From positions 1-40,921 of IMG/VR virus record IMGVR_UViG_3300042509_000837: a stretch of 40,921 nucleotides of DNA; one strand, given 5' to 3'. Made by a program: the position numbers and the translations under genes. Source of the stretch: a virus. The notes below the pieces were generated by a model, which did not search any database, was not told the DNA's origin, and saw nothing but the letters and a program-made list of their open reading frames with translations. Shown here piece by piece: positions 11,952-20,838 of the stretch (positions are counted from its first letter, which is position 1; every line of letters begins with the position of its first letter).

Positions 11952-12958
11952 AGTCTTAGCCACTCTGGTCTATCCAGAGTCCATCTTACCGTTCTTTCTA
12001 GTGATTGTTCAAGTGAAAGGGGTGCCTTCCATCCTGTACTAGCAATTTTATCACCATCGAGGGCATAACGCAAGTCATGTCCTGGCCTGGATGAGTGGAA
12101 ATCTACCAGTTCATATTTTAATGGCTTTCCAACATAGTCTGCGACCATCTGAGCCATCTCTAAATTATTGACCTCTCTCTCGCCCACAACATGAAATTTC
12201 TGTGGTGCCTGTGACTCTCCGTATGCTGGTGTAGGCTGAGTGAGAGCATGTAGGAGGGCATCTGCCTGGTTCCTAGCATGTAAATAAAATCTACTTCCGA
12301 TCTCACCAGTAGGTGAGGCATGGATCGTCATGGTATCTCCAGCCAGCACCTTCTTAATAATCATGGGTACAAACTTTTCTGTGTCCTGCATCTCACCAAT
12401 AATGTTCATAGTATTAGTAATGATCAGCGGCACTCCGTATGTCCTCCAGTATGAATAAGCAATAGACTCCTGTGCCGCCTTGGACGCAGAGTATGGGTTG
12501 CTGGGAAAGTATTGGTCCATCCATTCACGGTGAGCATGTCCATGTGGAGCGGGTCCATATACTTCATCTGTGGATACATGAATAAACTTTTTGATATTAG
12601 AGAATCTAGCCCACTCTAGAATATTACAAACCAGAGATACATTGTTCTCAATAAACGGTACTGGTTCCTCAATTGAGCGATCTACATGGGACTCGCTAGC
12701 GACGTTGATTACATAATCAATATCTCCAATTTCATATGTTAGTACTGGAGAGAATGGGGCAGTAAGATCATGCTTGATTACTCTAACTCTTTCAAGGTTG
12801 TCATCATATCCATCTACTGCTAGGCGAATTCTATCTGTAATTCCACGGTGTCGAAAACTTACCAAACAAACTACATTCCAGTCTGTATTAGCAAGAATGT
12901 GACGCAATACATGGCTGCCAACGAAACCGCTAGCACCAGTCAATAAAACTGTTGTCAT
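11948..12958 (-). CDS. NAD-dependent sugar-nucleotide epimerase/dehydratase (dTDP-glucose 4,6-dehydratase-like)
   Basis: 336 residues, extended SDR. The Rossmann motif is GASGFVGS (8-15), the active-site Thr/Asp/Glu region is HVSTDEVYG, and the Tyr-Lys pair is in NPYSASKAAQE. The STDEVYG plus YSASKA combination is typical of RmlB-like dTDP-D-glucose 4,6-dehydratases, which make dTDP-4-keto-6-deoxyglucose. No rmlA, rmlC or rmlD is in the window, so the substrate would have to come from the host, or the enzyme acts on a related nucleotide sugar. Leftmost large gene of the core glycan island; its start overlaps the stop of the GT2 gene. Confidence 0.85.
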   Translation of the reverse strand: MTTVLLTGASGFVGSHVLRHILANTDWNVVCLVSFRHRGITDRIRLAVDGYDDNLERVRVIKHDLTAPFSPVLTYEIGDIDYVINVASESHVDRSIEEPVPFIENNVSLVCNILEWARFSNIKKFIHVSTDEVYGPAPHGHAHREWMDQYFPSNPYSASKAAQESIAYSYWRTYGVPLIITNTMNIIGEMQDTEKFVPMIIKKVLAGDTMTIHASPTGEIGSRFYLHARNQADALLHALTQPTPAYGESQAPQKFHVVGEREVNNLEMAQMVADYVGKPLKYELVDFHSSRPGHDLRYALDGDKIASTGWKAPLSLEQSLERTVRWTLDRPEWLRL

Positions 12959-13719
12959 TAGTATCCTAACTTCTTCTTTTCATTCTCCGTAGAGGACCAA
13001 GTATGTGTATTTTTATAGAAGTCATACTCTTCTTCTGTTAGAGGTTGGTCTGCCCACCAGCCCATGTGACGGCAGGTAAATCTTCCTGCAATTCTAATTG
13101 CACTAGTGTTGCAAGTCATTCTACCAGCAACACCATCTATCTCCAAAAGAAATTTATCACGGTCATACAGGCAAAATGTTGTGTCAATCGGGGCCGCATA
13201 AAGATCATCCCTTTCTGGGTACTGCTCCACCTTCCGCGACCAATAATTTCTCTCCCAAAGATCCACCTGACGAGCGTTAAAGAATCTCTTTCTCTCATCT
13301 GGGGAGTCTATATCTATTGCAAGACCAGCCTTAGATATACCATATGTCTCTATAATTCTTTTCATTTTATCTATTGCTCTTTTTGGCATCTCTGGATTAA
13401 ACAAAAGATCTGGATCTGTAACAATAAAATTCTTTGGCATCTTAGAGCATATATCTTTATCTTCTGTATAAACTCTTGGCCCCATGTTTTTACCCCACTT
13501 TACAACATGATACTTATTCGACAATTCATCAAGTAGTTGTAGCATCGGTGGGTAGGTAGATCCATTATCACAAATGATAATATTAGTAAGGTTAAGTTTT
13601 TCAAGTTGCTCTACCATAGAACTTAAATATGTTGCTGTGTTAAATACTGGAATTATAATTGGAATATCATCATCTTTCTGGTACTCCAAAGCAACTCTTA
13701 TATCTTCATATACTGGCAT
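12958..13719 (-). CDS. GT2-like glycosyltransferase
   Basis: 253 residues. IPIIIPVFNTATYL (about 19-32) is the nucleotide-binding start of a GT-A enzyme; IIICDNGST and FIVTDPDLLF follow, with DPD acting as the metal-binding DxD. The C-terminal RHMGWWADQPLTEEEYDFY is typical of small phage GT-A transferases. It starts right at the stop of the neighbour at 13719 (1-base overlap). Donor and acceptor unknown. Confidence 0.8.
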   Translation of the reverse strand: MPVYEDIRVALEYQKDDDIPIIIPVFNTATYLSSMVEQLEKLNLTNIIICDNGSTYPPMLQLLDELSNKYHVVKWGKNMGPRVYTEDKDICSKMPKNFIVTDPDLLFNPEMPKRAIDKMKRIIETYGISKAGLAIDIDSPDERKRFFNARQVDLWERNYWSRKVEQYPERDDLYAAPIDTTFCLYDRDKFLLEIDGVAGRMTCNTSAIRIAGRFTCRHMGWWADQPLTEEEYDFYKNTHTWSSTENEKKKLGY

Positions 13720-14330
13720 TATCTATTCTCCCCTAAAACTTCTGGTATATGGTTATACCCATACTTACTTATAATTTCTTCAAACAAGTATCCGTCAGAG
13801 GAGTGGTCGTATCTGTGCCACCCTCCGATTGACTCCCATGCCTTCTTGCTAATAACACATTGTAGTAAATCTATCTTTCCCATAACTGGTGGCACTCCAG
13901 AAAAATAGTTAACGCCAAACTTCTCATGCTTGCAGGCAAAGATTACTACATCTGCTTTTGTCTTATCGATGCGATCTGAAATAATCTGTAAGGCATCTGG
14001 GTATAGAATATTATCTATATTAAAATGAAGAATGTATTCTCCAGAAGCATTTTTAATTCCAAGATCTCTAGAGTGGTGCCCCCACCCATACCCTGCCCAG
14101 AATTCTTCTAAACCATATATGCCATAATGTTTTTCTGTTTGCATAAAGCCAGTATTCTCTGGCATCTCATCTATTTCGCTATCATATGAGCCTTCTCTTG
14201 GTCCATCATGGATAATGAGAAGTTCAAAATCCTTAAATATTTGATTATTTAGTGACTCTATTCCCTGTTTCATTTTGTCTCTAGGTACATGATTTTCTGC
14301 ATCAGTAGCAATAATTGTAAATTTAGGCAT
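13719..14330 (-). CDS. GT2 family glycosyltransferase
   Basis: 203 residues: MPKFTIIATDAENHVPRDKM, QIFKDFELLIIHDGPREG, RDLGIKNASGEYILHFNIDN (the DN pair in place of DxD at about 110-113) and WESIGGWHRYDHSSDGYLFE. This is a shortened GT2 fold whose usual DxD is DNI-like. It ends abruptly after GENR, so it lacks the usual C-terminal region. It belongs to the leftward glycan operon. Confidence 0.75.
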   Translation of the reverse strand: MPKFTIIATDAENHVPRDKMKQGIESLNNQIFKDFELLIIHDGPREGSYDSEIDEMPENTGFMQTEKHYGIYGLEEFWAGYGWGHHSRDLGIKNASGEYILHFNIDNILYPDALQIISDRIDKTKADVVIFACKHEKFGVNYFSGVPPVMGKIDLLQCVISKKAWESIGGWHRYDHSSDGYLFEEIISKYGYNHIPEVLGENR

Positions 14331-14341
14331 CCTTCATCCTA

Positions 14342-14944
14342 TCATCGTAAAAACTCATAGTCAACATATTCCTGATTAATATCAGAAAAACTTTTTCTTT
14401 GTGAAGCAAGCGGTGGTTTCAGGCAGTACGCCGTATGGTTTATTTGTAGTTGACCATACTGAACATCTACTGGGTATATCAACGCAGCACTCAAAGAATT
14501 GATAACGTCATCATAGCATGGCTCCTTAAATACTACACAATGGGCAGCGTAGGCATTCATTATTCTAAATACTCCTGGGGCTACCTCACTCTTACTGCCA
14601 GTATGTGGATTAATTCCAAGGTATAACATTTCATATGAAGGGATAGATTTTTCTATCTGATTAAACCTATCATTGAAACCTTCAGCAAATTCAACATCAT
14701 CTTCTAGCATGAGAAAAGATTTTAGACCACGTTGTTTTGCAATTTGAAATACTTTTAAGTGAGACTTCAAGCATCCAACTTCTCCTGGTCTAATATTGGC
14801 AGGAGGCTCTAAGAAACCATCAATACCTGAGACTCTTTCTACTTTTATATCAATAGATTCAAACTGTTTTTTAGCACCATTCCATTTGTCTTTTCTTTTG
14901 TCTAGGTTTATACAAAAGGCTTGTTCAAAATGGTCTGTAAACAT
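14342..14944 (-). CDS. GT25 family glycosyltransferase
   Basis: 200 residues. AFCINLDKRKDKWNGAKKQF, RVSGIDG, EVGCLKSHLKVFQIA and FLMLEDDVEF are the GT25 (LPS beta-galactosyltransferase, LgtB/LpsA) pattern: the INL.R start, the G.GC..SH helix and the LEDDV metal site. The ATG at 14944 forms a TAATG overlap with the GT11 gene and is preferred over the ATG at 14959. It probably extends the same oligosaccharide as its neighbours. Confidence 0.85.
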   Translation of the reverse strand: MFTDHFEQAFCINLDKRKDKWNGAKKQFESIDIKVERVSGIDGFLEPPANIRPGEVGCLKSHLKVFQIAKQRGLKSFLMLEDDVEFAEGFNDRFNQIEKSIPSYEMLYLGINPHTGSKSEVAPGVFRIMNAYAAHCVVFKEPCYDDVINSLSAALIYPVDVQYGQLQINHTAYCLKPPLASQRKSFSDINQEYVDYEFLR

Positions 14945-15720
14945 TAAATAACTGTCCATTCTGGTAGATAGTATCCACTAGGATCGTGATCTGGTAGAGC
15001 GGGTCCGAACCAATTTCTTGGAGCAATGACCTTGTTGCTACTAGAAAGATATGCTCCCCACCAACTAAATGATGAGTTAGCAATAATATGCATATCACAT
15101 AGACTCATAAGTTGTAAGTCTTCGTAGGCACTTCGTTGACTAAATTGAAAACCTTTAAATATATCTAAATTTTTGCACCAATTAATATCGTCTGAAAACA
15201 CAATAGCATCAGTAAATCCTACAGATGCTTCTATTGCATCTAGGTAGTAGGCTTCTGCTAGCATTGGATGATATGACGATAGTTCTAAATAGTCAGTCCT
15301 TCTTATATGAATCGCTAAAGTATTTTCTTTTTTAGACGGAGCAATACTTGTTGGCCTAAAGGTAAAGTCTCTCTTAATTTTATTTTTAATATCATCAAAG
15401 TATTTATACGACTGAAAATATCCAGACAGATTTATATTATCGGGACAGGTGTTAAATAACTCTTCATCAAACCCGTGCTTTCTTTCCAGAAATGATTCTC
15501 CATCGGAAATTCCTACATGCTCTTCAATATTCACATCTAAATAAAAGCAATCATATATATTGCTTCTTAACGATGGATAGTTCTTGCCGAAATGACTTTT
15601 GGGCGGAACGCTCCAAGAAAATCCCCTCTTGTGTGCTATTCCTTGCAAGGATGCATACTGAAACATTTGATTTCCCAAATGACCCAGATTACCTAGTTCA
15701 TTATAGTAAATCGTCACCAT
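14944..15720 (-). CDS. GT11 alpha-1,2-fucosyltransferase-like protein
   Basis: 258 residues. GNLGHLGNQMFQYASLQGIA near the start, LAIHIRRTDYL in the middle (motif I, GDP-fucose binding) and IIANSSFSWWGAYLSS near the end are the three GT11 signatures. The family transfers L-fucose from GDP-L-fucose in alpha-1,2 linkage. With gmd and fcl 3-5 kb upstream in the same direction, donor supply and use are linked. No membrane anchor. Its start overlaps the second GT10 gene by 20 bases. Confidence 0.9.
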   Translation of the reverse strand: MVTIYYNELGNLGHLGNQMFQYASLQGIAHKRGFSWSVPPKSHFGKNYPSLRSNIYDCFYLDVNIEEHVGISDGESFLERKHGFDEELFNTCPDNINLSGYFQSYKYFDDIKNKIKRDFTFRPTSIAPSKKENTLAIHIRRTDYLELSSYHPMLAEAYYLDAIEASVGFTDAIVFSDDINWCKNLDIFKGFQFSQRSAYEDLQLMSLCDMHIIANSSFSWWGAYLSSSNKVIAPRNWFGPALPDHDPSGYYLPEWTVI

Positions 15721-16531
15721 GTTCCTTAAAGTAGTTATCGTAGATGTAATCTTCTACCATCATAAAATTATCTTTAACAATGCGACAATTTTCTTTCACG
15801 GCATCTATTTTAGAATAATATAGTTCTGGAGTCAAGGAGTCGGGGGTAAAGTTTTCATCTAGCGTTATTACTCCATCTATATTAAATACCCTGCCTATCT
15901 CTGGATCACCCCAGTAAATAGGTATAGTTCCTGTGGCAAAACAGTCTAATATTTTTTCAGTAAAGTACCCAGGGTAGTAGGCGTTTTCATGTGCAACAGA
16001 AAACATATAGGTTGCTAGACCATCTTCCTTAAACTCAATTTCATTGAATCCCCTACCATATAGATCTACCTTTCCGCGCAATTCATTAGCCAGCATAGTC
16101 CTTCTTCTATGACCATCACAATATCCTTTAGATGAGGTGATCATAGAAACTAGATTTACCTTATGCTCGTATACTTTGGGATTTCTAATCCATGTTCCAT
16201 TGGCAGGAATCCATTTAATATTCTTATGCCTGCCAATTAGATCATAACTATGTGTAAATACATACTTAAAAGAATCCATTATAGATGGAATGGATGACTC
16301 AAATCTGTCATATACTGCTGGAGTTATGGCTCTTGACTCTGTAAGACAGCCATAATTAATATTTGAATCTCCATCGGCTGCAAACATGTCCCCATCCCGC
16401 CAAAATATTGCATCCACGTTAGCCCTAGTATTGTATCTAATGTTAAAATTCTTAGGCTTTCTATCTATTTTTTTATAGATAGATTCATCATAGTCGGCCT
16501 GAGAGTCACCAATAACTGTATAGTTTATCAT
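15701..16531 (-). CDS. GT10-family fucosyltransferase-like glycosyltransferase, copy 2
   Basis: 276 residues, clearly paralogous to the enzyme at 6947-7759. The shared core includes YYPGYFTEKILDCFATGTIP, IYWGDPEIGRVFNIDGV and ELYYSKIDAV. The N-terminal part has IFWRDGDMFAADGDSN where the other copy has IFWLNEDIILVDSD. The C-terminal EDYIYDNY is common to both. The GT10 family uses GDP-fucose. The two copies may add the same sugar to different acceptors. It overlaps its neighbours at both ends, so it belongs to the operon. Confidence 0.88.
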   Translation of the reverse strand: MINYTVIGDSQADYDESIYKKIDRKPKNFNIRYNTRANVDAIFWRDGDMFAADGDSNINYGCLTESRAITPAVYDRFESSIPSIMDSFKYVFTHSYDLIGRHKNIKWIPANGTWIRNPKVYEHKVNLVSMITSSKGYCDGHRRRTMLANELRGKVDLYGRGFNEIEFKEDGLATYMFSVAHENAYYPGYFTEKILDCFATGTIPIYWGDPEIGRVFNIDGVITLDENFTPDSLTPELYYSKIDAVKENCRIVKDNFMMVEDYIYDNYFKEHGDDLL

Positions 16532-17358
16532 TTTACTATATCCAATATATCTGTAATATTACTGTCATGAACAAAGTTATACTCTGCCTTTACTGGAATG
16601 TTGTAAATGAATGAATCTTTTTCATTATTACCAATAGAAATAATCTTTTTATTTGCATTGTTTAATATTTGTTTTGTATTCATAAAGCAGAATGGTCCAG
16701 AATTTCTACCTATAATGTATTCGCACTTACTGGCTAGCCAAGAGATTTCATTAAGATCCCCACCACTTGTTGCAATTATATTATTTGTAAAAGAAATTCT
16801 TTCAGAATTAAATGGTGCAAAGTGTGTAAGAATTATATTCCTATCTGTCTCTTGAAGTAATTTCTCTATTAAACCATTAAGATTTTCTAACTCAGACTGC
16901 CCTGAGAGAACAGGCCCATTAGAAATAATAATGCTACGATCAGGAACTTTTACATCTGGGATATCAAAGTACTCATACTTTATTTCTGGTATATAATATT
17001 CTGCTGGACCAACCTCTATCTTTTTATCTGTTTCATCCTCTATGAAACTGTAGATTTTCCTAAACATTTTCTGGTAGGTAATCCAGTTTATTCCGTTTCC
17101 AAGTTCTAGATAATTTGCTATCCATGTATTAATAAATATTGTATCTTTATCTACTAGAAATGGAGTTCTGTCTGTGACTGGGCCAAGGGGTACTTCTAAA
17201 GACCTGAACTCTATATTAACATCTCTTAATAGTTTAGATGAATTGAAGTGTTGATAATAGAATTCGTATCCTGGAAACTCTCTAATTATATCTTCTACAT
17301 AAGCCTTAGATGCAAAGATATCTCCATTATGGTAGTGGTTATAAAATACAATTTTCAT
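16528..17358 (-). CDS. GT-B (GT9-like) glycosyltransferase-related protein
   Basis: 276 residues: MKIVFYNHYHNGDIFASKAY at the N-terminus resembles the G-D-x-x heptosyltransferase start, and the C-terminal SGGDLNEISWLASKCEYIIG followed by RNSGPFCF resembles the nucleotide-sugar-binding region of GT9/GT-B folds. RSIIISNGPVLSGQS lies between. Distant enough that the family call is tentative. It is coupled to DUF6165 upstream and GT10 downstream by stop/start overlaps. Confidence 0.6.
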   Translation of the reverse strand: MKIVFYNHYHNGDIFASKAYVEDIIREFPGYEFYYQHFNSSKLLRDVNIEFRSLEVPLGPVTDRTPFLVDKDTIFINTWIANYLELGNGINWITYQKMFRKIYSFIEDETDKKIEVGPAEYYIPEIKYEYFDIPDVKVPDRSIIISNGPVLSGQSELENLNGLIEKLLQETDRNIILTHFAPFNSERISFTNNIIATSGGDLNEISWLASKCEYIIGRNSGPFCFMNTKQILNNANKKIISIGNNEKDSFIYNIPVKAEYNFVHDSNITDILDIVK

Positions 17359-17723
17359 TATGAAAAGATCTTTTCCTCTATGATTTCTGATCCAGTAAGT
17401 TCATTGATTTTTCGTTTAATAGAAGCACGGCTATCATTATACATATAGATCATTCTTGCGTATAGTATAAAGTCCTTATCAAATTCTCCAGACTTTTCTT
17501 TTAACCTAATGCAGTCTTCCATTTCCCAGAGTCGTTCATTTACATGCACTAGCATTTCGTAGTAGCCGCGAGGGACATTAATATTAGATAATATTTCTAA
17601 TAAAGCAGACTTTTCTTTTTCTATATTTTCTTTAGCGCTGCCGCTAGATCTGCTTAATTTAATATCCAGGATAGTAACCTTGTCTACGAGTTCTCCAATA
17701 GAAACTGGGACATTAACAATCAT
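17358..17723 (-). CDS. DUF6165 family protein
   Basis: 121 residues. The start IVNVPVSIGELVDKVTILDI followed by KLSR, and later LWEMEDCIRLKEKSGEF and YNDSRASIKRKINELTGS, follow the DUF6165 pattern (VPVSVGELVDKITILEIK...R..IKR.IN...GS.I.EEK). Helical and of unknown function; family members are usually found beside glycosyltransferases, as here. It overlaps the ColD-like gene by 11 bases. Confidence 0.8.
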   Translation of the reverse strand: MIVNVPVSIGELVDKVTILDIKLSRSSGSAKENIEKEKSALLEILSNINVPRGYYEMLVHVNERLWEMEDCIRLKEKSGEFDKDFILYARMIYMYNDSRASIKRKINELTGSEIIEEKIFS

Positions 17724-18873
17724 TTATAATACCGCCTAACTTCTTTATATCATTACTACTAATAAACTGACTATTGCCAATGTATAATCCCAAGTCATTT
17801 AGAATATCTGCATTAGGAATATCATTAACAGATATTAAACTATATCTATATAGGAATGGATGCTTTAGAAGATTCCCTCCGACTATCGGACGGTATTCTA
17901 TTCTATATTCATTCAGCATCTCTTCAAGCCTGACTTTTGTTTCCTTAGATTTTGATATTATCGGAAAACAAAAACTACTATTGCCAGGATTTTCTGAAAT
18001 AGAGTAGAACTTATCATTATTATTTATGTAATCTCTAAAAATTTCATAGTTATTTTTTCTAATAGCAATTGATTTATCTAATTTGGATAGTTGGCTTCTT
18101 CCTATTACAGCAGGAATTTCATGATTTCTAAAGTTATACCCATCAGTTACAAATAAAAACTGCGGGGAAAGATGTGGACTCTTGGCAGCATACTCATTAA
18201 AGAATAGTGATTCTCTTGCCATTCCATGGCTTCTTTTCATTTTCATTATGTCATACAGTTCTGGGTCATTGGTGCTTACCATTCCCCCCTCAATAGTGGT
18301 CATATGGTGACCAAAGTAAAAACTATATGTAGCACCTACACTATTAACACCTATCTTATTTTTGTTTTCATCTACTGCCCCATGAGACTCACAAACATCA
18401 TCTATCATGATAGCGTTAGGAAATAGTTGTTTTAAATATTCTGTTTCTGCTGGAAATCCAAGCAGATGGGTTACAAATATAACCTTAATATCTGAATGCA
18501 TTTCAGATACATACTTTACAGAGTCCTTATCGAATGAGAAGTCTTCTAGATTAATGTCACAGAAGATAGGCTCTAAGCCTAACTGTATCACGGGGGCTAC
18601 ATTGGTAACCCAAGTACATGCTGGTAGAAGAACTTTATCTCCCTGCCTAAGACCGTACTTTTCAATTACGGCTGCTAACAGAAGAAAGTTTGCCGTGCTT
18701 CCAGAGGAAACAAACAAAGAGTGCTTTGACCCAAGCCAATCATTCCACTCATTTTCAAATGCCTCACATTGCTCACCCTTTGTAAATCTTTTAGCAGTAA
18801 GCGCAAACTTGGCAATCTTTAATCTTTCACGCACCGTTATAGCGTCGTGCATAAGAGGCCAGTCATAGTTCAT
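17713..18873 (-). CDS. colD: ColD-like GDP-4-keto-6-deoxymannose 3-dehydratase (DegT/DnrJ fold)
   Basis: 386 residues from the ATG at 18873 (GGAG 7 bases upstream). PLP-binding features of the DegT family are present: SSGSTANFLLL, PACTWVTNVAP, IDDVCESHGA (Asp for the PLP pyridine N) and SFYFGHHMTTIEGG. The residue that should be the Schiff-base Lys is His189. This Lys-to-His change is known for ColD, the PLP enzyme that removes O3 from GDP-4-keto-6-deoxymannose to make colitose precursors. The Fe-S cysteines of RfbH/E1 are absent. With gmd and fcl/colC-like genes upstream, it points to GDP-colitose or a related 3,6-dideoxyhexose. Confidence 0.82.
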   Translation of the reverse strand: MNYDWPLMHDAITVRERLKIAKFALTAKRFTKGEQCEAFENEWNDWLGSKHSLFVSSGSTANFLLLAAVIEKYGLRQGDKVLLPACTWVTNVAPVIQLGLEPIFCDINLEDFSFDKDSVKYVSEMHSDIKVIFVTHLLGFPAETEYLKQLFPNAIMIDDVCESHGAVDENKNKIGVNSVGATYSFYFGHHMTTIEGGMVSTNDPELYDIMKMKRSHGMARESLFFNEYAAKSPHLSPQFLFVTDGYNFRNHEIPAVIGRSQLSKLDKSIAIRKNNYEIFRDYINNNDKFYSISENPGNSSFCFPIISKSKETKVRLEEMLNEYRIEYRPIVGGNLLKHPFLYRYSLISVNDIPNADILNDLGLYIGNSQFISSNDIKKLGGIINDC

Positions 18874-19804
18874 TTGTATTCTCCAAAAACCATTCATATG
18901 TATTTCTAACACCAGACTCTAAACTTATACTTGACTTCCATCCAAGGTTATGGAGTTTAGAACTATCAAGTTGTCTCAATGGGGTTCCGTTTGGCTTAGA
19001 TGTATCCCAAACAATATTACCACGCCAGCCCACGATAGACGAAACAATTTCTGCAAGTTCTTTTATTGAATATGGTCTAGCAGCACCAATATTTATATGG
19101 CTATTTTCATCATAGTTATTCATTAAAAAGATTAGCGAGTCGGCAAGATCATCTACATGTAGGAACTCTCTTGTTGGAGAGCCATCACCAAATAGTGTGA
19201 CCTCATCGACATTATTCTTTTTTGCATTATGAAACTTCCAGATCATTGCTGGTATTACATGGCATTGATCAATGTTGAAGTTGTCTCTGGGTCCATATAG
19301 ATTTGTTGGCATAACTGATACAGCATTGAATCCGTACTGCTCACGATACTTCTGACACATCTTCAGGCCAGCAATCTTTGCTATCGCGTAGCCTTCATTA
19401 GTTTCTTCAAGGGGCGCTGTAAGTAGGTGATCTTCCACTATAGGTTGCGGAATTATTTTTGGATAAATGCAGGCAGAGCCAAGGAACATTAATTTCTTTA
19501 CCCCACTTTTATGTGCAGAGTCTATAACATTACTCTGTATCATCAGGTTTTCATACATGAAGTCTGCTGGATAAGATTTATTGTAGTTGATTCCACCTAC
19601 TTTTGCGGCTGCCAAAAATACATACTCTGGCATTTGAATATTAAAGAATCTTCTGACTTGAGATTGATTAGTTAAGTCTAGTCTATGTTTGTCTACAGTA
19701 ATTATATTTCTATACCCAGCGTTGTTTAATTTTTTTACAAGAGCCGAGCCAACTAAACCATTATGACCAGCAACATAGATTGATGAATCAAACTCCATTT
19801 TCAC
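18863..19804 (-). CDS. fcl: GDP-L-fucose synthase (Fcl/WcaG) or ColC-like epimerase/reductase
   Basis: 313 residues, extended SDR. Rossmann motif [13 protein letters not shown] (11-23), [21 protein letters not shown] (catalytic Ser/Cys), [12 protein letters not shown] (Tyr-Lys) and [17 protein letters not shown] are the Fcl signature. The enzyme epimerises C3/C5 and reduces C4 of GDP-4-keto-6-deoxymannose to give GDP-L-fucose; the related ColC does the last step to GDP-L-colitose. A GTG start at 19804 fits AAGGA 5 bases upstream; ATG at 19798 is possible. Overlaps gmd by 17 bases. Confidence 0.9.
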   Translation of the reverse strand: MKMEFDSSIYVAGHNGLVGSALVKKLNNAGYRNIITVDKHRLDLTNQSQVRRFFNIQMPEYVFLAAAKVGGINYNKSYPADFMYENLMIQSNVIDSAHKSGVKKLMFLGSACIYPKIIPQPIVEDHLLTAPLEETNEGYAIAKIAGLKMCQKYREQYGFNAVSVMPTNLYGPRDNFNIDQCHVIPAMIWKFHNAKKNNVDEVTLFGDGSPTREFLHVDDLADSLIFLMNNYDENSHINIGAARPYSIKELAEIVSSIVGWRGNIVWDTSKPNGTPLRQLDSSKLHNLGWKSSISLESGVRNTYEWFLENTNEL

Positions 19805-20795
19805 ACATATCCTTAACTAGATCATCGAACGTGAACTTAGGACTCCAGCCTAATTCCAACCTGGCTTTAGATGGATCTCCAATTAAACGATCTACTTCTG
19901 CAGGTCTAAAGTATCTCTCATCAACTTCAACTACCTTCTTACCAGTAATCTTATCGTATCCACATTCATGCATAAGCCTACCACGCCACTCTATATCCAT
20001 TCCAAAATATGGAGCGCACTTTTCTACAAATTGCTTAACAGTATATTCTTCACCCGTCGCTATCACATAGTCATTTGGACGCTCTTGCTGCATCATAAGC
20101 CACATAGCATACACATAATCTTTTGCATGGCCCCAGTCTCTTAATGCATTTAGGTTTCCTAATTTTAAAGTCTCTTTCTTTCCGCGTGCAACAGCGTCTA
20201 ATCCAAGAACAATCTTTCTCGTTACAAATGTTTCTCCGCGCCTGGGAGACTCATGGTTAAACAGGATACCGTTACAGGCAAACATTCCGTAAGCCTCACG
20301 GTAGTTTTTAGTTATCCAATATGCATATAGTTTAGCAACACCATATGGTGAGCGGGGGTAGAATGGAGTAGTTTCAGTTTGAGGAATTTCTTGTACAAGT
20401 CCGTATAACTCTGATGTTGCAGCCTGATAAAATTTTGTTTTTCTAATTAGACCCAATGTTTTTATTGACTCTAAAATTCTTAATGATCCTAGAGCATCTG
20501 AGTTCGCAGTATTTTCAGGTGTCTCAAACGATACCTGTACATGTGACTGTGCGCCTAGATTATACACCTCGTCTGGTCTGACACTATCAACAATATTCAT
20601 CATTGACAGAGAATCGGTAAGGTCACCATAATGTAGTTTAAGATACGGATTATCGTATAAGTGATCTATTCTTTGTGTATTAAGAGATGATGCACGACGT
20701 TTAATTCCATGAACCATGTATCCTTTTTCTAATAAAAGTTCAGCAAGATATGAGCCATCTTGTCCAGTTATTCCAGTAATTAATGCAGTTTTCAT
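19788..20795 (-). CDS. gmd: GDP-mannose 4,6-dehydratase
   Basis: 335 residues, full length. [19 protein letters not shown] (N-terminal Rossmann), [16 protein letters not shown] (NADP and GDP-binding), [16 protein letters not shown] (catalytic Thr/Ser-Glu), [10 protein letters not shown] (Tyr-Lys), [16 protein letters not shown] and [10 protein letters not shown] are all diagnostic of Gmd. It converts GDP-D-mannose, drawn from host metabolism, to GDP-4-keto-6-deoxymannose, the branch point to GDP-fucose or GDP-colitose. It heads the gmd-fcl-colD block. Confidence 0.95.
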   Translation of the reverse strand: MKTALITGITGQDGSYLAELLLEKGYMVHGIKRRASSLNTQRIDHLYDNPYLKLHYGDLTDSLSMMNIVDSVRPDEVYNLGAQSHVQVSFETPENTANSDALGSLRILESIKTLGLIRKTKFYQAATSELYGLVQEIPQTETTPFYPRSPYGVAKLYAYWITKNYREAYGMFACNGILFNHESPRRGETFVTRKIVLGLDAVARGKKETLKLGNLNALRDWGHAKDYVYAMWLMMQQERPNDYVIATGEEYTVKQFVEKCAPYFGMDIEWRGRLMHECGYDKITGKKVVEVDERYFRPAEVDRLIGDPSKARLELGWSPKFTFDDLVKDMCENGV

Positions 20796-20838
20796 TTTTC
20801 CTCAATCCATTAATTTTACTCATCAAGCAGTTTAACAG

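Noticed and set aside
13045-13536. 163-codon rightward frame
   Set aside because: Antisense shadow of the GT2 gene, with no start signal and odd composition.
17713-18873. Ordinary sugar aminotransferase (PerA type)
   Set aside because: The lysine needed for transamination is replaced by His189, which fits a 3-dehydratase instead.
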